The notes: a model not told the origin generated them from the sequence alone. A DNA stretch of 64,000 nucleotides from Inmirania thermothiophila (GCF_003751635.1 NZ_RJVI01000001.1:846726-910725), one strand, 5' to 3'. Counted from the first letter of the stretch, positions 24,217 through 35,063 are shown. Program-made: numbers and translations.

Positions 24217-26118
24217 ATGGCGGGGCGCGATCATCCGTGGGATCCGGCGGGGCTGGCGGCGGTGGCGGCCGGCGGGGCGGTCCTCGTCGGCGGGCCGCCG
24301 GGGTGCGGCAAGTCGACCCTGGTGGCGGCTCTCGCCGACGCCCTGGGCGGCGCCCGTGCCCTCGGGCTCGACCCCGGCAACCCGGCCTTCGGGCCGCCGG
24401 GCGCGCTGGCGCTGGCGCGCCGGAGCGCGGGGCGCTGGCGGCTCGAGCGCATCGCCGCCCTCTGCACGCTGGATGCGGCGCGCTTCCGCCTGCCGCTGGC
24501 GGAGGCGGCGCGCAGCCTGCGGCCGGAGGAAGCGGGCCCCCTGCTGGTGGACCTGCCGGGCCTCGTGCGGGGGGTCGCCGCGGCGGAGCTCCTGGACGCG
24601 GCGGTGCGGCTGCTCGGGGTCGCGGCCGTGATCTGGGTCGGTGAGGCGGCCGGGCTCGGGGCGGAGCTGGACGCCCTCGGGGTGCCCCTGTGGCGGGTGG
24701 CGGCGCCGCCGGGGGCGCACCGGGCGCCGCCCGCCGAGCGGGCGCGGCGCCGGACGGCGCGCTGGGCGCGCTGGCTTGCGGGGGCGGCGGCGCGCACCCT
24801 GCCGTGGGCGGGGCTTCGCGCCGTGGGCACCCCGCCGCCCCTGGGCCCGGCGTGGCGGGGGCTGCAGATCGGCTTCCTCGCCGACGGTGCCACCGTGGGG
24901 CTCGGCGAGGTGGAGGCGGCGGATGCGGAGGGGCTGCGTGTGCGGGTGGCGGGGCGCACGAGCCCCACCGCCCTCGTCCGCGACGCCGCGCGGGCACCGG
25001 ACGGGCTGCTTCGCACGCGGGCGCGGGCGCGCGCCGCGGCGGTGGCGGCGGCGGCGCCGGACCTGCGCCCGGGGCGGTCGGCGGCGGTGCCGGGCCCGGC
25101 GTTCCGGGTGGGGGCGCTGGATGCGCTGCTGGTCAACGGGGTCTTCGGCGATCCCCTCCTGCACGCGCGGCTGCGCCACCGCCGGCGCAGCCTGCTCTTC
25201 GACCTCGGCGACGGGGCGCGCCTTCCGGCGCGGATCGCCCATCAGGTCACCGACGTCTTCGTCAGCCACGCCCACCTCGACCACATCGCGGGTCTTCTAT
25301 GGCTGCTGCGGGCGCGCATGGGCGAGGCCGGGGTCTGCCGCCTGTACGGTCCGGCGGGGGTGGCCGGACACGTGGCGGCGCAGCTCGCCGCGGTGCTGTG
25401 GGACCGCATCGGCGAGGGCGGCCCGCGCTTCGAGGTCCTGGAGCTCGCGGAGGGGAGGCTGCGGCGCTTCGCCCTGCGCGCCGGGGGCGGCGGGCCGCGC
25501 CTCATCGGCGAGGCGCCGCGGCCCGACGGCGTGGTTCTGGAGGAGGCGGGTCTGCGCGTGCGCGCGGCGGTGCTGGATCACGGCACGCCGGTGCTGGCCT
25601 ACGCCTTCGAGCCGGCGCGGGAGGTGCACGTGCGCCGGGACCGCCTCGCCGCGAGCGGCCTGGCGCCCGGGCCGTGGCTGACGGAGCTCAAGCAGGCGGT
25701 GCTGGCGGGGCGGCGCGGGGCCGTCATCGCGCTGCCGGGGGGCGGGGTGCGCAGCGCCGGGGAGCTGGCGCGCGAGCTGCTGCTGGAGGGGCCGCCGCGG
25801 CGGCTCGTCTATGCCACCGACCTCGCCGACACGGCGTCGAACCGGGCGCGGCTGGTGGCGCTCGCGCAGGGCGCGCACACCCTGGTCTGCGAGGCCGCCT
25901 TCCTCGAGGCCGACCGCGCCCAGGCCGAGGCCACCGGTCACCTCACCGCCCGCGCCTGCGGCGAGATCGCGGCCGCCGCGGCGGTGGCGCGGCTGCTGCC
26001 CTTCCACTTCTCGCGCCGCTACGAGGATCGGCCGGAGGCGGTCTACGACGAGGTGCGGGCGGCCTTCGCCGGGGAGGTGCTGGCGACGAGCGCCGCGGTT
26101 CAGGCGGCGGGCTCCTGA
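24217..26118 (+). CDS. Clp1-like polynucleotide kinase fused to RNase Z-like MBL domain
   Basis: A 633-residue two-domain protein. The N-terminal part resembles the Clp1/Grc3/NOL9 kinases: P-loop GGPPGCGKST at residues 25-34, then LGLDPGNPAFGPPG (like the DxDxGQ..PPG motif) and LLVDLPGLVRG (like the NTPGWVxG motif). The C-terminal half, from about residue 290, is an RNase Z-type metallo-beta-lactamase: LLFDLGDGARL, HAHLDH at 351-356, VLDHGTPVLAYAF, YATDLADT, ATGHLTA, and HFSRRY with His597. Clp1 proteins phosphorylate RNA 5'-OH ends and RNase Z cuts tRNA 3' trailers, so an RNA end-processing enzyme is inferred. The ATG at 24217 follows CGGGGAGGCGG. The 3' end overlaps the convergent marR gene by 19 bp. 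Confidence 0.85.
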   Translation: MAGRDHPWDPAGLAAVAAGGAVLVGGPPGCGKSTLVAALADALGGARALGLDPGNPAFGPPGALALARRSAGRWRLERIAALCTLDAARFRLPLAEAARSLRPEEAGPLLVDLPGLVRGVAAAELLDAAVRLLGVAAVIWVGEAAGLGAELDALGVPLWRVAAPPGAHRAPPAERARRRTARWARWLAGAAARTLPWAGLRAVGTPPPLGPAWRGLQIGFLADGATVGLGEVEAADAEGLRVRVAGRTSPTALVRDAARAPDGLLRTRARARAAAVAAAAPDLRPGRSAAVPGPAFRVGALDALLVNGVFGDPLLHARLRHRRRSLLFDLGDGARLPARIAHQVTDVFVSHAHLDHIAGLLWLLRARMGEAGVCRLYGPAGVAGHVAAQLAAVLWDRIGEGGPRFEVLELAEGRLRRFALRAGGGGPRLIGEAPRPDGVVLEEAGLRVRAAVLDHGTPVLAYAFEPAREVHVRRDRLAASGLAPGPWLTELKQAVLAGRRGAVIALPGGGVRSAGELARELLLEGPPRRLVYATDLADTASNRARLVALAQGAHTLVCEAAFLEADRAQAEATGHLTARACGEIAAAAAVARLLPFHFSRRYEDRPEAVYDEVRAAFAGEVLATSAAVQAAGS

Positions 26119-26666
26119 TCGCGGCAGAGGCGGCGCGTCTCCTCCACCGCCAGGGGCTCGCCGGTGAGGCCGCAGCGATGCCCCCCGCCGGGGTCGGCGC
26201 GCAGGTGGCGGCAGTCGGCGCAGAGGCCGAAGGTGCGGCCGCCGTGGGCCCGCTGCAGCGCGCGCAGGAGCTCGGTCAGCCCCGCGGCGAGGGCCTCGGC
26301 GGCCTCGGGCGCGAGGGCGCCGGCGGCGCGGCGCCAGAGCGGCGGCGGCAGGGCCTCGGCGAGGAGCCGCTCGCCGGCCGGGGTGGGGCGGAGGTGGATG
26401 CGGCGCCCGTCGGCGCCGTCGGCGACGGCCTCGATCAGCCCCTCGCGGCGCAGGAGCCGCAGCGACTGCGACACCGTGCCCTTGGTCAGCCCCAGGTACT
26501 CGGCCACCGCCGCCGGGCCGTCGCTGTAGCGGTTGGCGCGGGCGAGGTAGTGGAGGGCGGCCAGATGCACCGGCTGCAGCCGCGGCCCCGAGGCGCTGCG
26601 AGGCGCCGGCCGCAGCAGCCGGCCGATGCGCTCGAGCAGTTCGTAGAGCCTGTGCTCGGTGTCCAT
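26100..26666 (-). CDS. MarR-family regulator with C-terminal cysteine cluster
   Basis: A 188-residue winged-helix regulator: the MarR core (QPVHLAALHYLARANRYSDGPAAVAEYLGLTKGTVSQSLRLLRREGLI, with the wing ADGRRIHLRPT) lies at about residues 30-100. The C-terminus is extended and holds CADC, HRC and RRLC, a possible metal or redox site not found in ordinary MarR. I chose the ATG giving MDTEH; a GTG 12 codons upstream is also open. The next gene downstream in direction of reading is the convergent fusion gene. The neighbouring cytochrome P460 gene has a MarR-like palindrome at its promoter. Confidence 0.85.
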   Translation of the reverse strand: MDTEHRLYELLERIGRLLRPAPRSASGPRLQPVHLAALHYLARANRYSDGPAAVAEYLGLTKGTVSQSLRLLRREGLIEAVADGADGRRIHLRPTPAGERLLAEALPPPLWRRAAGALAPEAAEALAAGLTELLRALQRAHGGRTFGLCADCRHLRADPGGGHRCGLTGEPLAVEETRRLCRDQEPAA

Positions 26667-26717
26667 GAGGGCGGCCCCGGTGCCGCAAGGGTGGCGCGGC
26701 ACCGGGCCGCGGTCAAT

Positions 26718-27191
26718 TCAGCCGCCGCTGTCGCGGAAGGTGGAGAAGACGTAGTCGCGCTCGCGCACCTGGGTGTGGCAGCCGAAGCACTGCTCGCGCG
26801 CGGCGTCGCCCACCAGCGGCTCGCGGCTGCCGGCGCGGAAGGCCTCGAAGGCCCAGCCGCCGGTGTCGGTGCGCGCCGGGTCCTTGCGCATCACCACCAC
26901 CTTGAGCGGCCGGCCCTGGCTGTAGCTGCCCTCGCCGGCGACCGCCTCGTAGAACACCACCGCCAGGGTGCTGCCGGCGGGGTAGGGGGTGCCGGCGCGC
27001 AGCGCCCCGTAGCCGAGGGGGTTCACGTAGACGTCGTGGTAGCCGTAGAGGGGATGGCTGCGGTCGTGGATGACCATGGACTTGACGTGGATCCACTCGC
27101 GGACGCCCTCGGGGTAGGGGGCGTTGCCGGCGGCGAAGGCCGAGGGGACGGCGAGGGCGGCGAGCAGGACGAGGGGGGCTGCGGCTTTCAT
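26718..27191 (-). CDS. cytochrome P460 family protein
   Basis: A 157-residue periplasmic c-type haem protein. It has a signal peptide ending near AFAAG, the haem-binding CFGCH near the C-terminus, and the pattern YPEGVREWIHVKSMVIHD, GGWAFEAF and RDYVFSTFR of the P460 family. Family members oxidise hydroxylamine or detoxify NO-related species, but many homologues are uncharacterised. The start is set by GGAGGAGTCCGCC before the ATG; an upstream ATG at 27224 lies beyond the operator. It has its own promoter with a palindromic operator overlapping the -10. Confidence 0.9.
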   Translation of the reverse strand: MKAAAPLVLLAALAVPSAFAAGNAPYPEGVREWIHVKSMVIHDRSHPLYGYHDVYVNPLGYGALRAGTPYPAGSTLAVVFYEAVAGEGSYSQGRPLKVVVMRKDPARTDTGGWAFEAFRAGSREPLVGDAAREQCFGCHTQVRERDYVFSTFRDSGG

Positions 27192-27212
27192 GGCGGACTC
27201 CTCCCGTGGATC

Positions 27213-27231
27213 TAGTATCGACACGAAACTA
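27213..27231. promoter_or_regulatory. 19 bp palindromic operator, MarR-type, before cytochrome P460
   Basis: TAGTATCGACACGAAACTA is an imperfect inverted repeat TAGTwTCG-nnn-CGAwACTA with 14 of 19 positions symmetric. It touches the -10 element of the promoter for the P460 gene on the minus strand, the right place for a repressor. The MarR gene lies directly beyond the P460 gene on the same strand, which makes it the likely binder. Confidence 0.7.
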
Positions 27232-27258
27232 CATAGCCCCCGAGTCCGCCCCTGTCAA
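27230..27258 (-). promoter_or_regulatory. sigma-70 promoter of the cytochrome P460 gene
   Basis: On the minus strand TTGACA (perfect -35) is followed after 17 bases by TATGTA. The operator palindrome begins inside the -10. The -10 is a weak match, typical of a regulated promoter. Confidence 0.6.
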
Positions 27259-27271
27259 GGCCGCGCCGGCC

Positions 27272-28801
27272 TCAGGGGGCGGTGAAGAGCGCCGGGTCCA
27301 TGGTGCGCAGCTCGGCGGCGATTCGGGGGCGGAAGGCCATGCGGGCGAGGACGTCGCGCTCGAGATCGATCCCGGGCGCGATCTCCGTCAGCACCAGCCC
27401 CTCGGGGTCGAGCCGGAAGACGGCGCGCTCGGTGATGTAGGTGACCCGCTGGCCGCGGCTGCGGGCGTAGCGGCCGCTGAAGGTGAGGTGGCCCACGCGC
27501 TGGACGAACTTGCGGTGCCGGCCCTCGCGCTCGATCACGAGCCGCCCGTCGCCGATGCGGAAGCGCGCCCCGCCGGAGGTGAAGGTGCCGAGGAAGAAGA
27601 GCTCGCGGGCGTTCTGGCTGATGTTGATGAAGCCGCCGGCGCCGGCGAGGCGGTCGCCGAAGCGGCTGACGTTGACGTTGCCCTCGGCGTCCACCTCGGC
27701 GAGCCCGAGGAAGGCCTGGTCGAGGCCGCCGCCGTCGTAGAAGTCGAACTGGGCGGGCTGGTCGATGATGGCCTCGGCGTTGGCCACGGCGCCGAAGCTG
27801 AGCCCGCCCGCGGGCACGCCGCCGATCCCGCCCGGCTCCACGGTGAGGGTGACGCGGTGGAGGATCCCCGCCTCGTGGGCCACCGCGGCCACCGCCTCGG
27901 GCATGCCGATGCCCAGATTGACCACCGCCCCTTCGCGCAGCGCCCGCGCCGCGCGGCGGCCGATCACCTTGCGCGCGTCCAGCGGCAGCGGCGGGATGCG
28001 GTCGGGCGGCGCCGTCACCTCGCCGGTGTAGGCCGGGTTGTAGGCCTCGGCGAAGGTCTGGCCGTGGGCCTCGGGCGGGGCCACCACCACGTGATCGACG
28101 AGGATGCCGGGGATGCGCACCATCTGGGGCGGCAGCCGGTGGCGTTCGGTGACGCGCTCGACCTGGACGATCACGGTGCCGCCGCAGTTGCGCACCGCCT
28201 GGGCGATGGCGAGGCCCTCCAGCGGCAGGGCCTCGCGCTCCATGGTGACGTTGCCGCGGGGGTCCGCGGTGGTCCCGCGCAGCAGCGCCACGTGGATGGG
28301 GAAGGCCTTGTAGAAGAGGTACTCCTCGCCGTCCATCTCCACCAGCCGCACCAGCTCGCCGCCGGTGCGCCGGTTGATGCGCCCGCCGTCGACGCGCGGA
28401 TCGACGAAGGTGTGCAGCCCGACGCGGGTGAGGAGCCCCGGGCGGCCGGCGGCGATCTCGCGGTAGAGATGGGCGATCACCCCCTGGGGCAGGTTCCAGG
28501 CCTCGATGCGCTCCTCCACGGCGAGGCGGCCGAGCCGCGGGACGAGGCCCCAGTGGCCGCCGATGACGCGCGCCACCAGCCCCTCGTGGGCGAGGTGGTT
28601 GAGGCCGCGTCCGGCGCCGTCGCCCTGGCCCGCGGCGTAGACCAGGGTGAGGTCGCGGGGGTGCCCCTCCGCGAGGAAGCGCCGCTCCAGCGCCGTGGCG
28701 AGGGCCTCGGGGAAGCCGATGCCGACGAAGCCGGAGGTGGCGACGGTGGCGCCGTCCGGGATCGCGGCGATGGCGGCCTCGGCGGAAACGATCTTGCTCA
28801 C
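27272..28801 (-). CDS. acyl-CoA:acetate CoA-transferase (YdiF type)
   Basis: A 509-residue family I CoA-transferase with both halves in one chain, as in YdiF and propionate CoA-transferase. The N-terminal half has [21 protein letters not shown] and the C-terminal half has the catalytic glutamate in [14 protein letters not shown]. It moves CoA between acetate and short acyl or 3-ketoacyl groups; the substrate cannot be fixed from sequence. It is divergent from the HDAC-like gene (137 bp gap) and is upstream of the P460 gene, which has its own promoter. Confidence 0.92.
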   Translation of the reverse strand: MSKIVSAEAAIAAIPDGATVATSGFVGIGFPEALATALERRFLAEGHPRDLTLVYAAGQGDGAGRGLNHLAHEGLVARVIGGHWGLVPRLGRLAVEERIEAWNLPQGVIAHLYREIAAGRPGLLTRVGLHTFVDPRVDGGRINRRTGGELVRLVEMDGEEYLFYKAFPIHVALLRGTTADPRGNVTMEREALPLEGLAIAQAVRNCGGTVIVQVERVTERHRLPPQMVRIPGILVDHVVVAPPEAHGQTFAEAYNPAYTGEVTAPPDRIPPLPLDARKVIGRRAARALREGAVVNLGIGMPEAVAAVAHEAGILHRVTLTVEPGGIGGVPAGGLSFGAVANAEAIIDQPAQFDFYDGGGLDQAFLGLAEVDAEGNVNVSRFGDRLAGAGGFINISQNARELFFLGTFTSGGARFRIGDGRLVIEREGRHRKFVQRVGHLTFSGRYARSRGQRVTYITERAVFRLDPEGLVLTEIAPGIDLERDVLARMAFRPRIAAELRTMDPALFTAP

Positions 28802-28938
28802 GCCATGCCTCTCCCGATCGCGACTGCGCGGCCATTCTGGGCGGCGGGGCCGGCCGCGGCAAGCCGCCCCCTTGCGCGGGTGGCGGCGGCGGCGTAGGTT
28901 CCTGGCGAGGCCGCGGGGATCCGCAGGGAGGGCGCGTC

Positions 28939-29886
28939 ATGAGCGGTGTCTGCGTCTACTACGGCGAGGCCCTGGGGCGCTACGGCTTCGGCGAGGGTCA
29001 CCCCTTCGATCCGCGGCGCCTCGCCGACTTCTGGGCCCACTTCACGGCCGAGGGGCTCGATCGGGAGGTCACCGTGTGCGAGCCCGCGACGGCCCCGCGC
29101 GAGGCCATCGAGCGCTTCCACACGCCGGCCTACGTGGCGCGGGTCATGGAGCAGTCCCGCACCGGCCAGGGCTACCTGGACTACGGCGACACCCCGGCCT
29201 ACCGCGGCGTCTACGAGGCCGCGGCGACGGTGGTGGGCACCGTGCTCGACGCCGTCGAGCGGCTGATGGCGGGGCGCTGCCGGCGGGCCTTCGTGCCCAT
29301 CGCGGGGCTGCACCACGCCCGCCGCGCCACGGCCGGCGGCTTCTGCGTCTTCAACGACATCGGCGTCGCCATCGAGACGCTGCGCGCGCAGCACGGGCTG
29401 CGCCGCATCGCCTACGTGGACATCGACGCCCACCACGGCGACGGCGTCTTCTACAGCTACGACGACGACCCGGACCTGCTCTTCGCCGACTTCCACGAGG
29501 ACGGCCGCTACCTCTACCCCGGCACGGGGGCGGCGAGCGAGGACGGGCGGGGGCCCGCGCGCGGCACCAAGATCAACGTCCCCTTGCCGCCCGGGGCCGA
29601 CGACGAGGCCTTCCTCGCGGCGTGGCCGCGGGTGGAGGCCTATCTGGATGCCGGGCGGCCCGAGTTCGTGATCCTGCAGTGCGGGGCCGACAGCATCGCC
29701 GGCGACCCTCTCACCCACCTCGCCTACAGCCCGGCGGTGCACCGCCACGTCGCCGCCCGCCTGGCGCGGCTCGCCGACCGGCACTGCCAAGGGCGGCTGC
29801 TCGCCCTCGGCGGGGGCGGCTACGATCACCGCAACCTCGCCCGCGCCTGGACCGAGGTCGTGCGCGGTCTGCTCGAGCCCGGCTGA
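28939..29886 (+). CDS. HDAC-like (AcuC/acetylpolyamine amidohydrolase) deacetylase
   Basis: A 315-residue zinc deacetylase of the class I HDAC fold. The active-site patterns are visible: GLHHARRATAGGFCVFNDIGVA, the zinc ligands in YVDIDAHHGDGV, and LALGGGGYDHRNLARAW. Relatives act on acetylated lysines, acetylpolyamines or in acetoin/acetyl-CoA synthetase control. The neighbour is an acetate CoA-transferase, so a role in acetyl metabolism is possible. The ATG follows GGGAGGGCGCGTC. Confidence 0.92.
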   Translation: MSGVCVYYGEALGRYGFGEGHPFDPRRLADFWAHFTAEGLDREVTVCEPATAPREAIERFHTPAYVARVMEQSRTGQGYLDYGDTPAYRGVYEAAATVVGTVLDAVERLMAGRCRRAFVPIAGLHHARRATAGGFCVFNDIGVAIETLRAQHGLRRIAYVDIDAHHGDGVFYSYDDDPDLLFADFHEDGRYLYPGTGAASEDGRGPARGTKINVPLPPGADDEAFLAAWPRVEAYLDAGRPEFVILQCGADSIAGDPLTHLAYSPAVHRHVAARLARLADRHCQGRLLALGGGGYDHRNLARAWTEVVRGLLEPG

Positions 29887-29920
29887 GGCGCCGGCGGCGG
29901 CCCCGCCGGCGCCGGACGTG

Positions 29921-30166
29921 CTACCTGGCGGCGAGGAGCTTGCGCATGGCCTCGGCGAGGGTGCGCTCGGACTCGCGGTGCTGGCCCGCGTTGTGGAGCT
30001 CCATCCCCTTGTCGCGCAGGGCCTTGACCTCGGCGGCGAGGCCCGCCGGCACCGTGCCCTTCGCGAGGGCCTGATCGATGGCCTTGGCGTCGAGGGGGCA
30101 GTGGCTCGCGAGGGCGACGCCCGAGGCGCCCATGAGCAGGGCGGCGGTGAGGATCTTGCGGTGCAT
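29921..30166 (-). CDS. small periplasmic hypothetical protein
   Basis: An 81-residue product with a signal peptide (hydrophobic run [18 protein letters not shown]) followed by about 60 mostly helical residues ([54 protein letters not shown]). The final helix pair resembles a single TPR-like unit of the kind seen in small periplasmic proteins. The start is set by AAGGAGACGCGACC. Function is not known. Confidence 0.8.
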   Translation of the reverse strand: MHRKILTAALLMGASGVALASHCPLDAKAIDQALAKGTVPAGLAAEVKALRDKGMELHNAGQHRESERTLAEAMRKLLAAR

Positions 30167-30345
30167 GGTCGCGTCTCCTTCGTGACGGGGTTGCAACCGT
30201 GCCAACGCCCGGCGGGCCCGCTTATTCCGCAGGCCGCGTGCCGGCCCCGGCGCGGTGCAGGCCGGAGAGGGTTCGGGTATCCTTTAGCCCCTTTCCGGGG
30301 CGGGTCCCCGGCCCGCCCACCCGGTCCTTCGACGAGGGGTCGCCG

Positions 30346-31602
30346 ATGTTCACCAACGACATGCGCATTGCCGATTTCGACGAGGAGCTCTGGGCCGCGA
30401 TCCAGGCCGAGGAGCGCCGCCAGGAGGAGCACATCGAGCTCATCGCCTCCGAGAACTACGCCAGCCCGCGCGTCCTCGAGGCCCAGGGCTCGGTGCTCAC
30501 CAACAAATACGCCGAGGGCTACCCCGGGCGGCGCTACTACGGCGGCTGCGAGCACGTGGACGTGGCCGAGCGGCTCGCCATCGACCGCGCCAAGCAGCTC
30601 TTCGGCGCCGCCTACGCCAACGTGCAGCCGCATTCGGGCTCCCAGGCCAACGCCGCGGTCTACTTCGCGCTCCTCGAGCCCGGCGACACCATCCTCGGCA
30701 TGAGCCTCGCCGACGGCGGCCACCTCACCCACGGCGCCCGCGTCAACTTCTCCGGCAAGGTCTTCCGTGCCGTGCAGTACGGGCTCGACCCCGCCACCGG
30801 CGAGGTGGACTACGAGCAGGTGGCGCGGCTCGCCCGCGAACACCGGCCGAAGATGATCGTCGCCGGCTTCTCCGCCTACTCGCGGATCATGGACTGGAAT
30901 CGCTTCCGCGAGATCGCCGACGAGGTGGGCGCCTACCTCATGGTGGACATGGCCCACGTGGCGGGGCTCGTCGCCGCCGGGCTCTACCCCAACCCGGTGC
31001 CCATCGCCGACGTCACCACCTCCACCACCCACAAGACCCTGCGCGGCCCGCGCGGCGGCCTGATCCTGGCCAAGGCCAACGAGGAGATCGAGAAGCGGCT
31101 CAACTCCATGGTCTTCCCCGGGCTGCAGGGCGGGCCGCTGATGCACGTCATCGCCGCCAAGGCGGTCTGCTTCAAGGAGGCGATGACGCCCGAGTTCCGC
31201 GCCTACCAGGAGCAGGTGGTGGCCAACGCCCGCGCCATGGCCGAGGTCTTCCTCGGGCGCGGCTACAAGATCGTCTCCGGCGGCACCGACAACCACCTCT
31301 TCCTGGTGGATTTCATCGACAAGGGCATCACCGGCAAGGCCGCCGACGAGGCCCTGGGACGGGCCCACATCACGGTCAACAAGAACGCCGTGCCCAACGA
31401 CCCCCAGAAGCCCTTCGTCACCAGCGGCATCCGCGTCGGCACCCCGGCGGTGACCACCCGCGGCCTGCGCGAGCCCGAGGTGCGCGAGCTGGCGGGCTGG
31501 ATGTGCGACATCCTCGACGACCTCGGCAACGAGGCCGTCATCGAGCGGGTGCGCGGCCAGGTCATCGAGCTCTGCCGGCGCTTCCCGGTCTACCGGCGCT
31601 GA
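30346..31602 (+). CDS. glyA: GlyA, serine hydroxymethyltransferase
   Basis: A PLP enzyme that converts serine and tetrahydrofolate to glycine and methylene-THF in the cytoplasm. The 418-residue length is standard. The conserved [20 protein letters not shown], and the PLP lysine motif [18 protein letters not shown] are intact. It is the first gene of an operon with nrdR 4 bp downstream, a common pairing in gammaproteobacteria. The ATG at 30346 was chosen to match the family N-terminus. Confidence 0.98.
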   Translation: MFTNDMRIADFDEELWAAIQAEERRQEEHIELIASENYASPRVLEAQGSVLTNKYAEGYPGRRYYGGCEHVDVAERLAIDRAKQLFGAAYANVQPHSGSQANAAVYFALLEPGDTILGMSLADGGHLTHGARVNFSGKVFRAVQYGLDPATGEVDYEQVARLAREHRPKMIVAGFSAYSRIMDWNRFREIADEVGAYLMVDMAHVAGLVAAGLYPNPVPIADVTTSTTHKTLRGPRGGLILAKANEEIEKRLNSMVFPGLQGGPLMHVIAAKAVCFKEAMTPEFRAYQEQVVANARAMAEVFLGRGYKIVSGGTDNHLFLVDFIDKGITGKAADEALGRAHITVNKNAVPNDPQKPFVTSGIRVGTPAVTTRGLREPEVRELAGWMCDILDDLGNEAVIERVRGQVIELCRRFPVYRR

Positions 31603-31606
31603 GCCC

Positions 31607-32134
31607 ATGCACTGCCCCTTCTGCGGCGCCGGGGACACCCGCGTGGTGGACTCGCGGCTCGCCAGCGAGGGCGCCCAGGTGCGCCGCCGCCGCGCCTGCC
31701 CGCGCTGCGGCGAGCGCTTCACCACCTACGAGACCGCCGAGCTCGCCCTGCCGCGCATCGTCAAGCGCGACGGCCGCCGGGAGCCCTTCGACGAGGACAA
31801 GCTGCGCACCGGGATGCGGCGGGCGCTCGAGAAGCGGCCGGTGCCGACGGAGCTGGTGGAGGCGGCGCTGGGGCGGATCCGCCGCCGCCTCGCCGCCCGC
31901 GGCGAGCGCGAGGTCCCGGCGCAGGAGGTGGGCGAGCTGGTGATGGCGGAGCTGCGCGCCCTCGACGAGGTGGCCTACGTGCGCTTCGCCTCCGTCTACC
32001 GCCGCTTCCAGGACGTCAACGCCTTCCGCGAGGAGATCGAGCGGCTCGAGCGCGAGCCGCCGGTGGAGCTGCGGCGGGCGCAGCTGAAGCTGCTGCCCGG
32101 GGGCGACGAGGGCGGGGGCGAGGCCGCACCATGA
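31607..32134 (+). CDS. nrdR: NrdR, ribonucleotide reductase repressor
   Basis: A 175-residue repressor with an N-terminal zinc ribbon (CPFC at 3-6, CPRC near 31-34) and an ATP cone domain ([16 protein letters not shown] onwards). It senses ATP/dATP and represses nrd operons. The C-terminal tail is slightly extended and acidic. It starts 4 bp after glyA and overlaps ribD by 4 bp, the typical glyA-nrdR-ribD order. Confidence 0.98.
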   Translation: MHCPFCGAGDTRVVDSRLASEGAQVRRRRACPRCGERFTTYETAELALPRIVKRDGRREPFDEDKLRTGMRRALEKRPVPTELVEAALGRIRRRLAARGEREVPAQEVGELVMAELRALDEVAYVRFASVYRRFQDVNAFREEIERLEREPPVELRRAQLKLLPGGDEGGGEAAP

Positions 32135-33261
32135 GCTTCGGCGCCGACGACCACCGCCACATGGCGCACGCCCTGCGCCTCGCCCGGCGGGGGCTGTGCA
32201 CCGCAAGCCCCAACCCGCGGGTGGGCTGCGTGCTGGTGCGGGAGGGGCGGGTCGTGGGCGAGGGCTGGCACGAGCGCACCGGCGGCCCCCACGCCGAGAT
32301 CGTCGCCCTCGAGGCCGCGGGCGACGCCGCCCGCGGCGCCACCGCCTACGTGACCCTCGAGCCCTGCGCCCACCACGGGCGCACGCCGCCCTGCGCCGAC
32401 GCCCTCGTCCGGGCCGGGGTGGCGCGGGTGGTGGCGGCGATGGAGGACCCGAACCCGCAGGTGGCCGGGCGCGGGCTTGCGCGGCTGCGCGAGGCGGGGG
32501 TGGAGGTCGCGGCCGGGCTCATGGCGGCCGAGGCCGAGGCCCTCAATCCGGGCTTCGTCCGGCGCATGCGCGCGGGGCGCCCGTGGGTGCGGGTGAAGCT
32601 CGCGGCGAGCCTCGACGGGCGCACCGCGCTCGCCAGCGGCGAGAGCCGCTGGATCACCGGCGAGGACGCCCGCCGCGACGTCCACCGCCTGCGCGCCCGC
32701 AGCGACGCCCTCGTCACCGGGATCGGCACCGTGCTCGCCGACGATCCGGCCATGACCGTGCGCCTGCCGCCCGAGGAGATGGCGGCGCTGGGGCTTGCGC
32801 GCGTGCCGCGCCGGCCGCTGCGGGTGGTGCTGGACCCGCACCTGGCCATGCCCGAGAATGCCCGCATCATCGGCGGTGACGGGCGCTGCCTGGTGCTCTG
32901 CGGCGAGGAGGCCGAGGCCGCCGCGGAAGAGGCGCTGCGCCGCGCCGGCGCCGAGGTGGTCCGGCTGCCGGGGCCCGGCGGGGTGCTCGACCCCGGGGCC
33001 GTGCTCGACCTGCTCGCCGCCCGCGAGGTCAACGAGGTCATGGTGGAGACGGGGGCGCGGCTGGCCGGCGCCTTCGTGGCCGCACGGCTCGCCGACGAGC
33101 TCTGGATCTATCTCGCGCCGGCCCTGCTCGGCCACGAGGGCCGCCCGCTGCTGGAGCTCGCCGGCATCGACACCATGGAGCGGCGGCTGCGGCTGGTGGT
33201 GGACGAGGTCCGTCCGGTGGGGGCGGACCTGCGGCTGCGGGCGCGCCTGGCGGAGGCCTGA
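32131..33261 (+). CDS. ribD: RibD, bifunctional riboflavin deaminase-reductase
   Basis: RibD deaminates and reduces the pyrimidine intermediate of riboflavin synthesis. The deaminase zinc site is seen in [10 protein letters not shown] and [11 protein letters not shown] (first ~145 residues); the reductase domain follows ([25 protein letters not shown]). The 376 residues are normal for the fused enzyme. The ATG overlaps the nrdR stop by 4 bp. Confidence 0.97.
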   Translation: MSFGADDHRHMAHALRLARRGLCTASPNPRVGCVLVREGRVVGEGWHERTGGPHAEIVALEAAGDAARGATAYVTLEPCAHHGRTPPCADALVRAGVARVVAAMEDPNPQVAGRGLARLREAGVEVAAGLMAAEAEALNPGFVRRMRAGRPWVRVKLAASLDGRTALASGESRWITGEDARRDVHRLRARSDALVTGIGTVLADDPAMTVRLPPEEMAALGLARVPRRPLRVVLDPHLAMPENARIIGGDGRCLVLCGEEAEAAAEEALRRAGAEVVRLPGPGGVLDPGAVLDLLAAREVNEVMVETGARLAGAFVAARLADELWIYLAPALLGHEGRPLLELAGIDTMERRLRLVVDEVRPVGADLRLRARLAEA

Positions 33262-33264
33262 ACC

Positions 33265-33921
33265 ATGTTCACGGGGATCGTGCAGGCGGTGGGGCGCATC
33301 GCCGCGCTGGAGCGGCGCGGGGCCGATGCGCGCGTGCGCATCGAGGCCGGCGGCCTCGGCCTCGGCGACGTCGCCCTCGGCGACAGCATCGCCGTCAACG
33401 GGGTGTGCCTGACCGCGGTGGAGATCGCGGGCGAGGTCTTCGCCGCCGACGTCTCCGCCGAGACCCTGGCGCGGACGACGCTCGGCGGGCTCGCCGGCGG
33501 CGATCCGGTCAACCTCGAGAAGGCCCTGACCCTCTCGACCCCCCTCGGCGGGCACCTGGTCACGGGGCACGTGGACGGCGTCGGCGAGGTCCTCGCGCGG
33601 CGCGGCGAGGGGCGCGGCGAGCGGCTGCGGCTGCGCGCCCCGGCGGCGCTTGCGCGCTACATCGCGGCCAAGGGCTCCATCGCCGTGGACGGCGTCAGCC
33701 TCACCGTCAACGCCGTGGAGGGGGCCGAGTTCGAGCTCATGATCGTGCCGCACACCCTGGAGCGCACCATCATCCGCCACTACGCCCCGGGGCGGCGGGT
33801 CAACCTCGAGGTGGACATCGTCGCCCGCTACCTGGAGCGGCTGCTGCTCGGGGAGCGGGCCGCCGAGCCCGGCGCGGGCCTGACCCTGGAGTTTCTGCGC
33901 GAGCACGGCTTCGCGCGCTAG
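33265..33921 (+). CDS. ribE: RibE, riboflavin synthase alpha chain
   Basis: This lumazine-dismutating enzyme forms riboflavin. The 218-residue protein has the family's internal duplication: [12 protein letters not shown] with VNGVCLTA in the first half, and [11 protein letters not shown] with VDGVSLTVN in the second. It sits between ribD and ribBX with short gaps. In some nomenclature the gene is called ribC. Confidence 0.97.
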   Translation: MFTGIVQAVGRIAALERRGADARVRIEAGGLGLGDVALGDSIAVNGVCLTAVEIAGEVFAADVSAETLARTTLGGLAGGDPVNLEKALTLSTPLGGHLVTGHVDGVGEVLARRGEGRGERLRLRAPAALARYIAAKGSIAVDGVSLTVNAVEGAEFELMIVPHTLERTIIRHYAPGRRVNLEVDIVARYLERLLLGERAAEPGAGLTLEFLREHGFAR

Positions 33922-33944
33922 ACGCCGCCCGCCGAGGAAGGGAG

Positions 33945-35063
<1,119 letters not shown>

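Noticed and set aside
33922-33944. FMN riboswitch upstream of the riboflavin genes
   Set aside because: The gaps in the rib operon are too short, and no RFN element was recognised before glyA or ribD.
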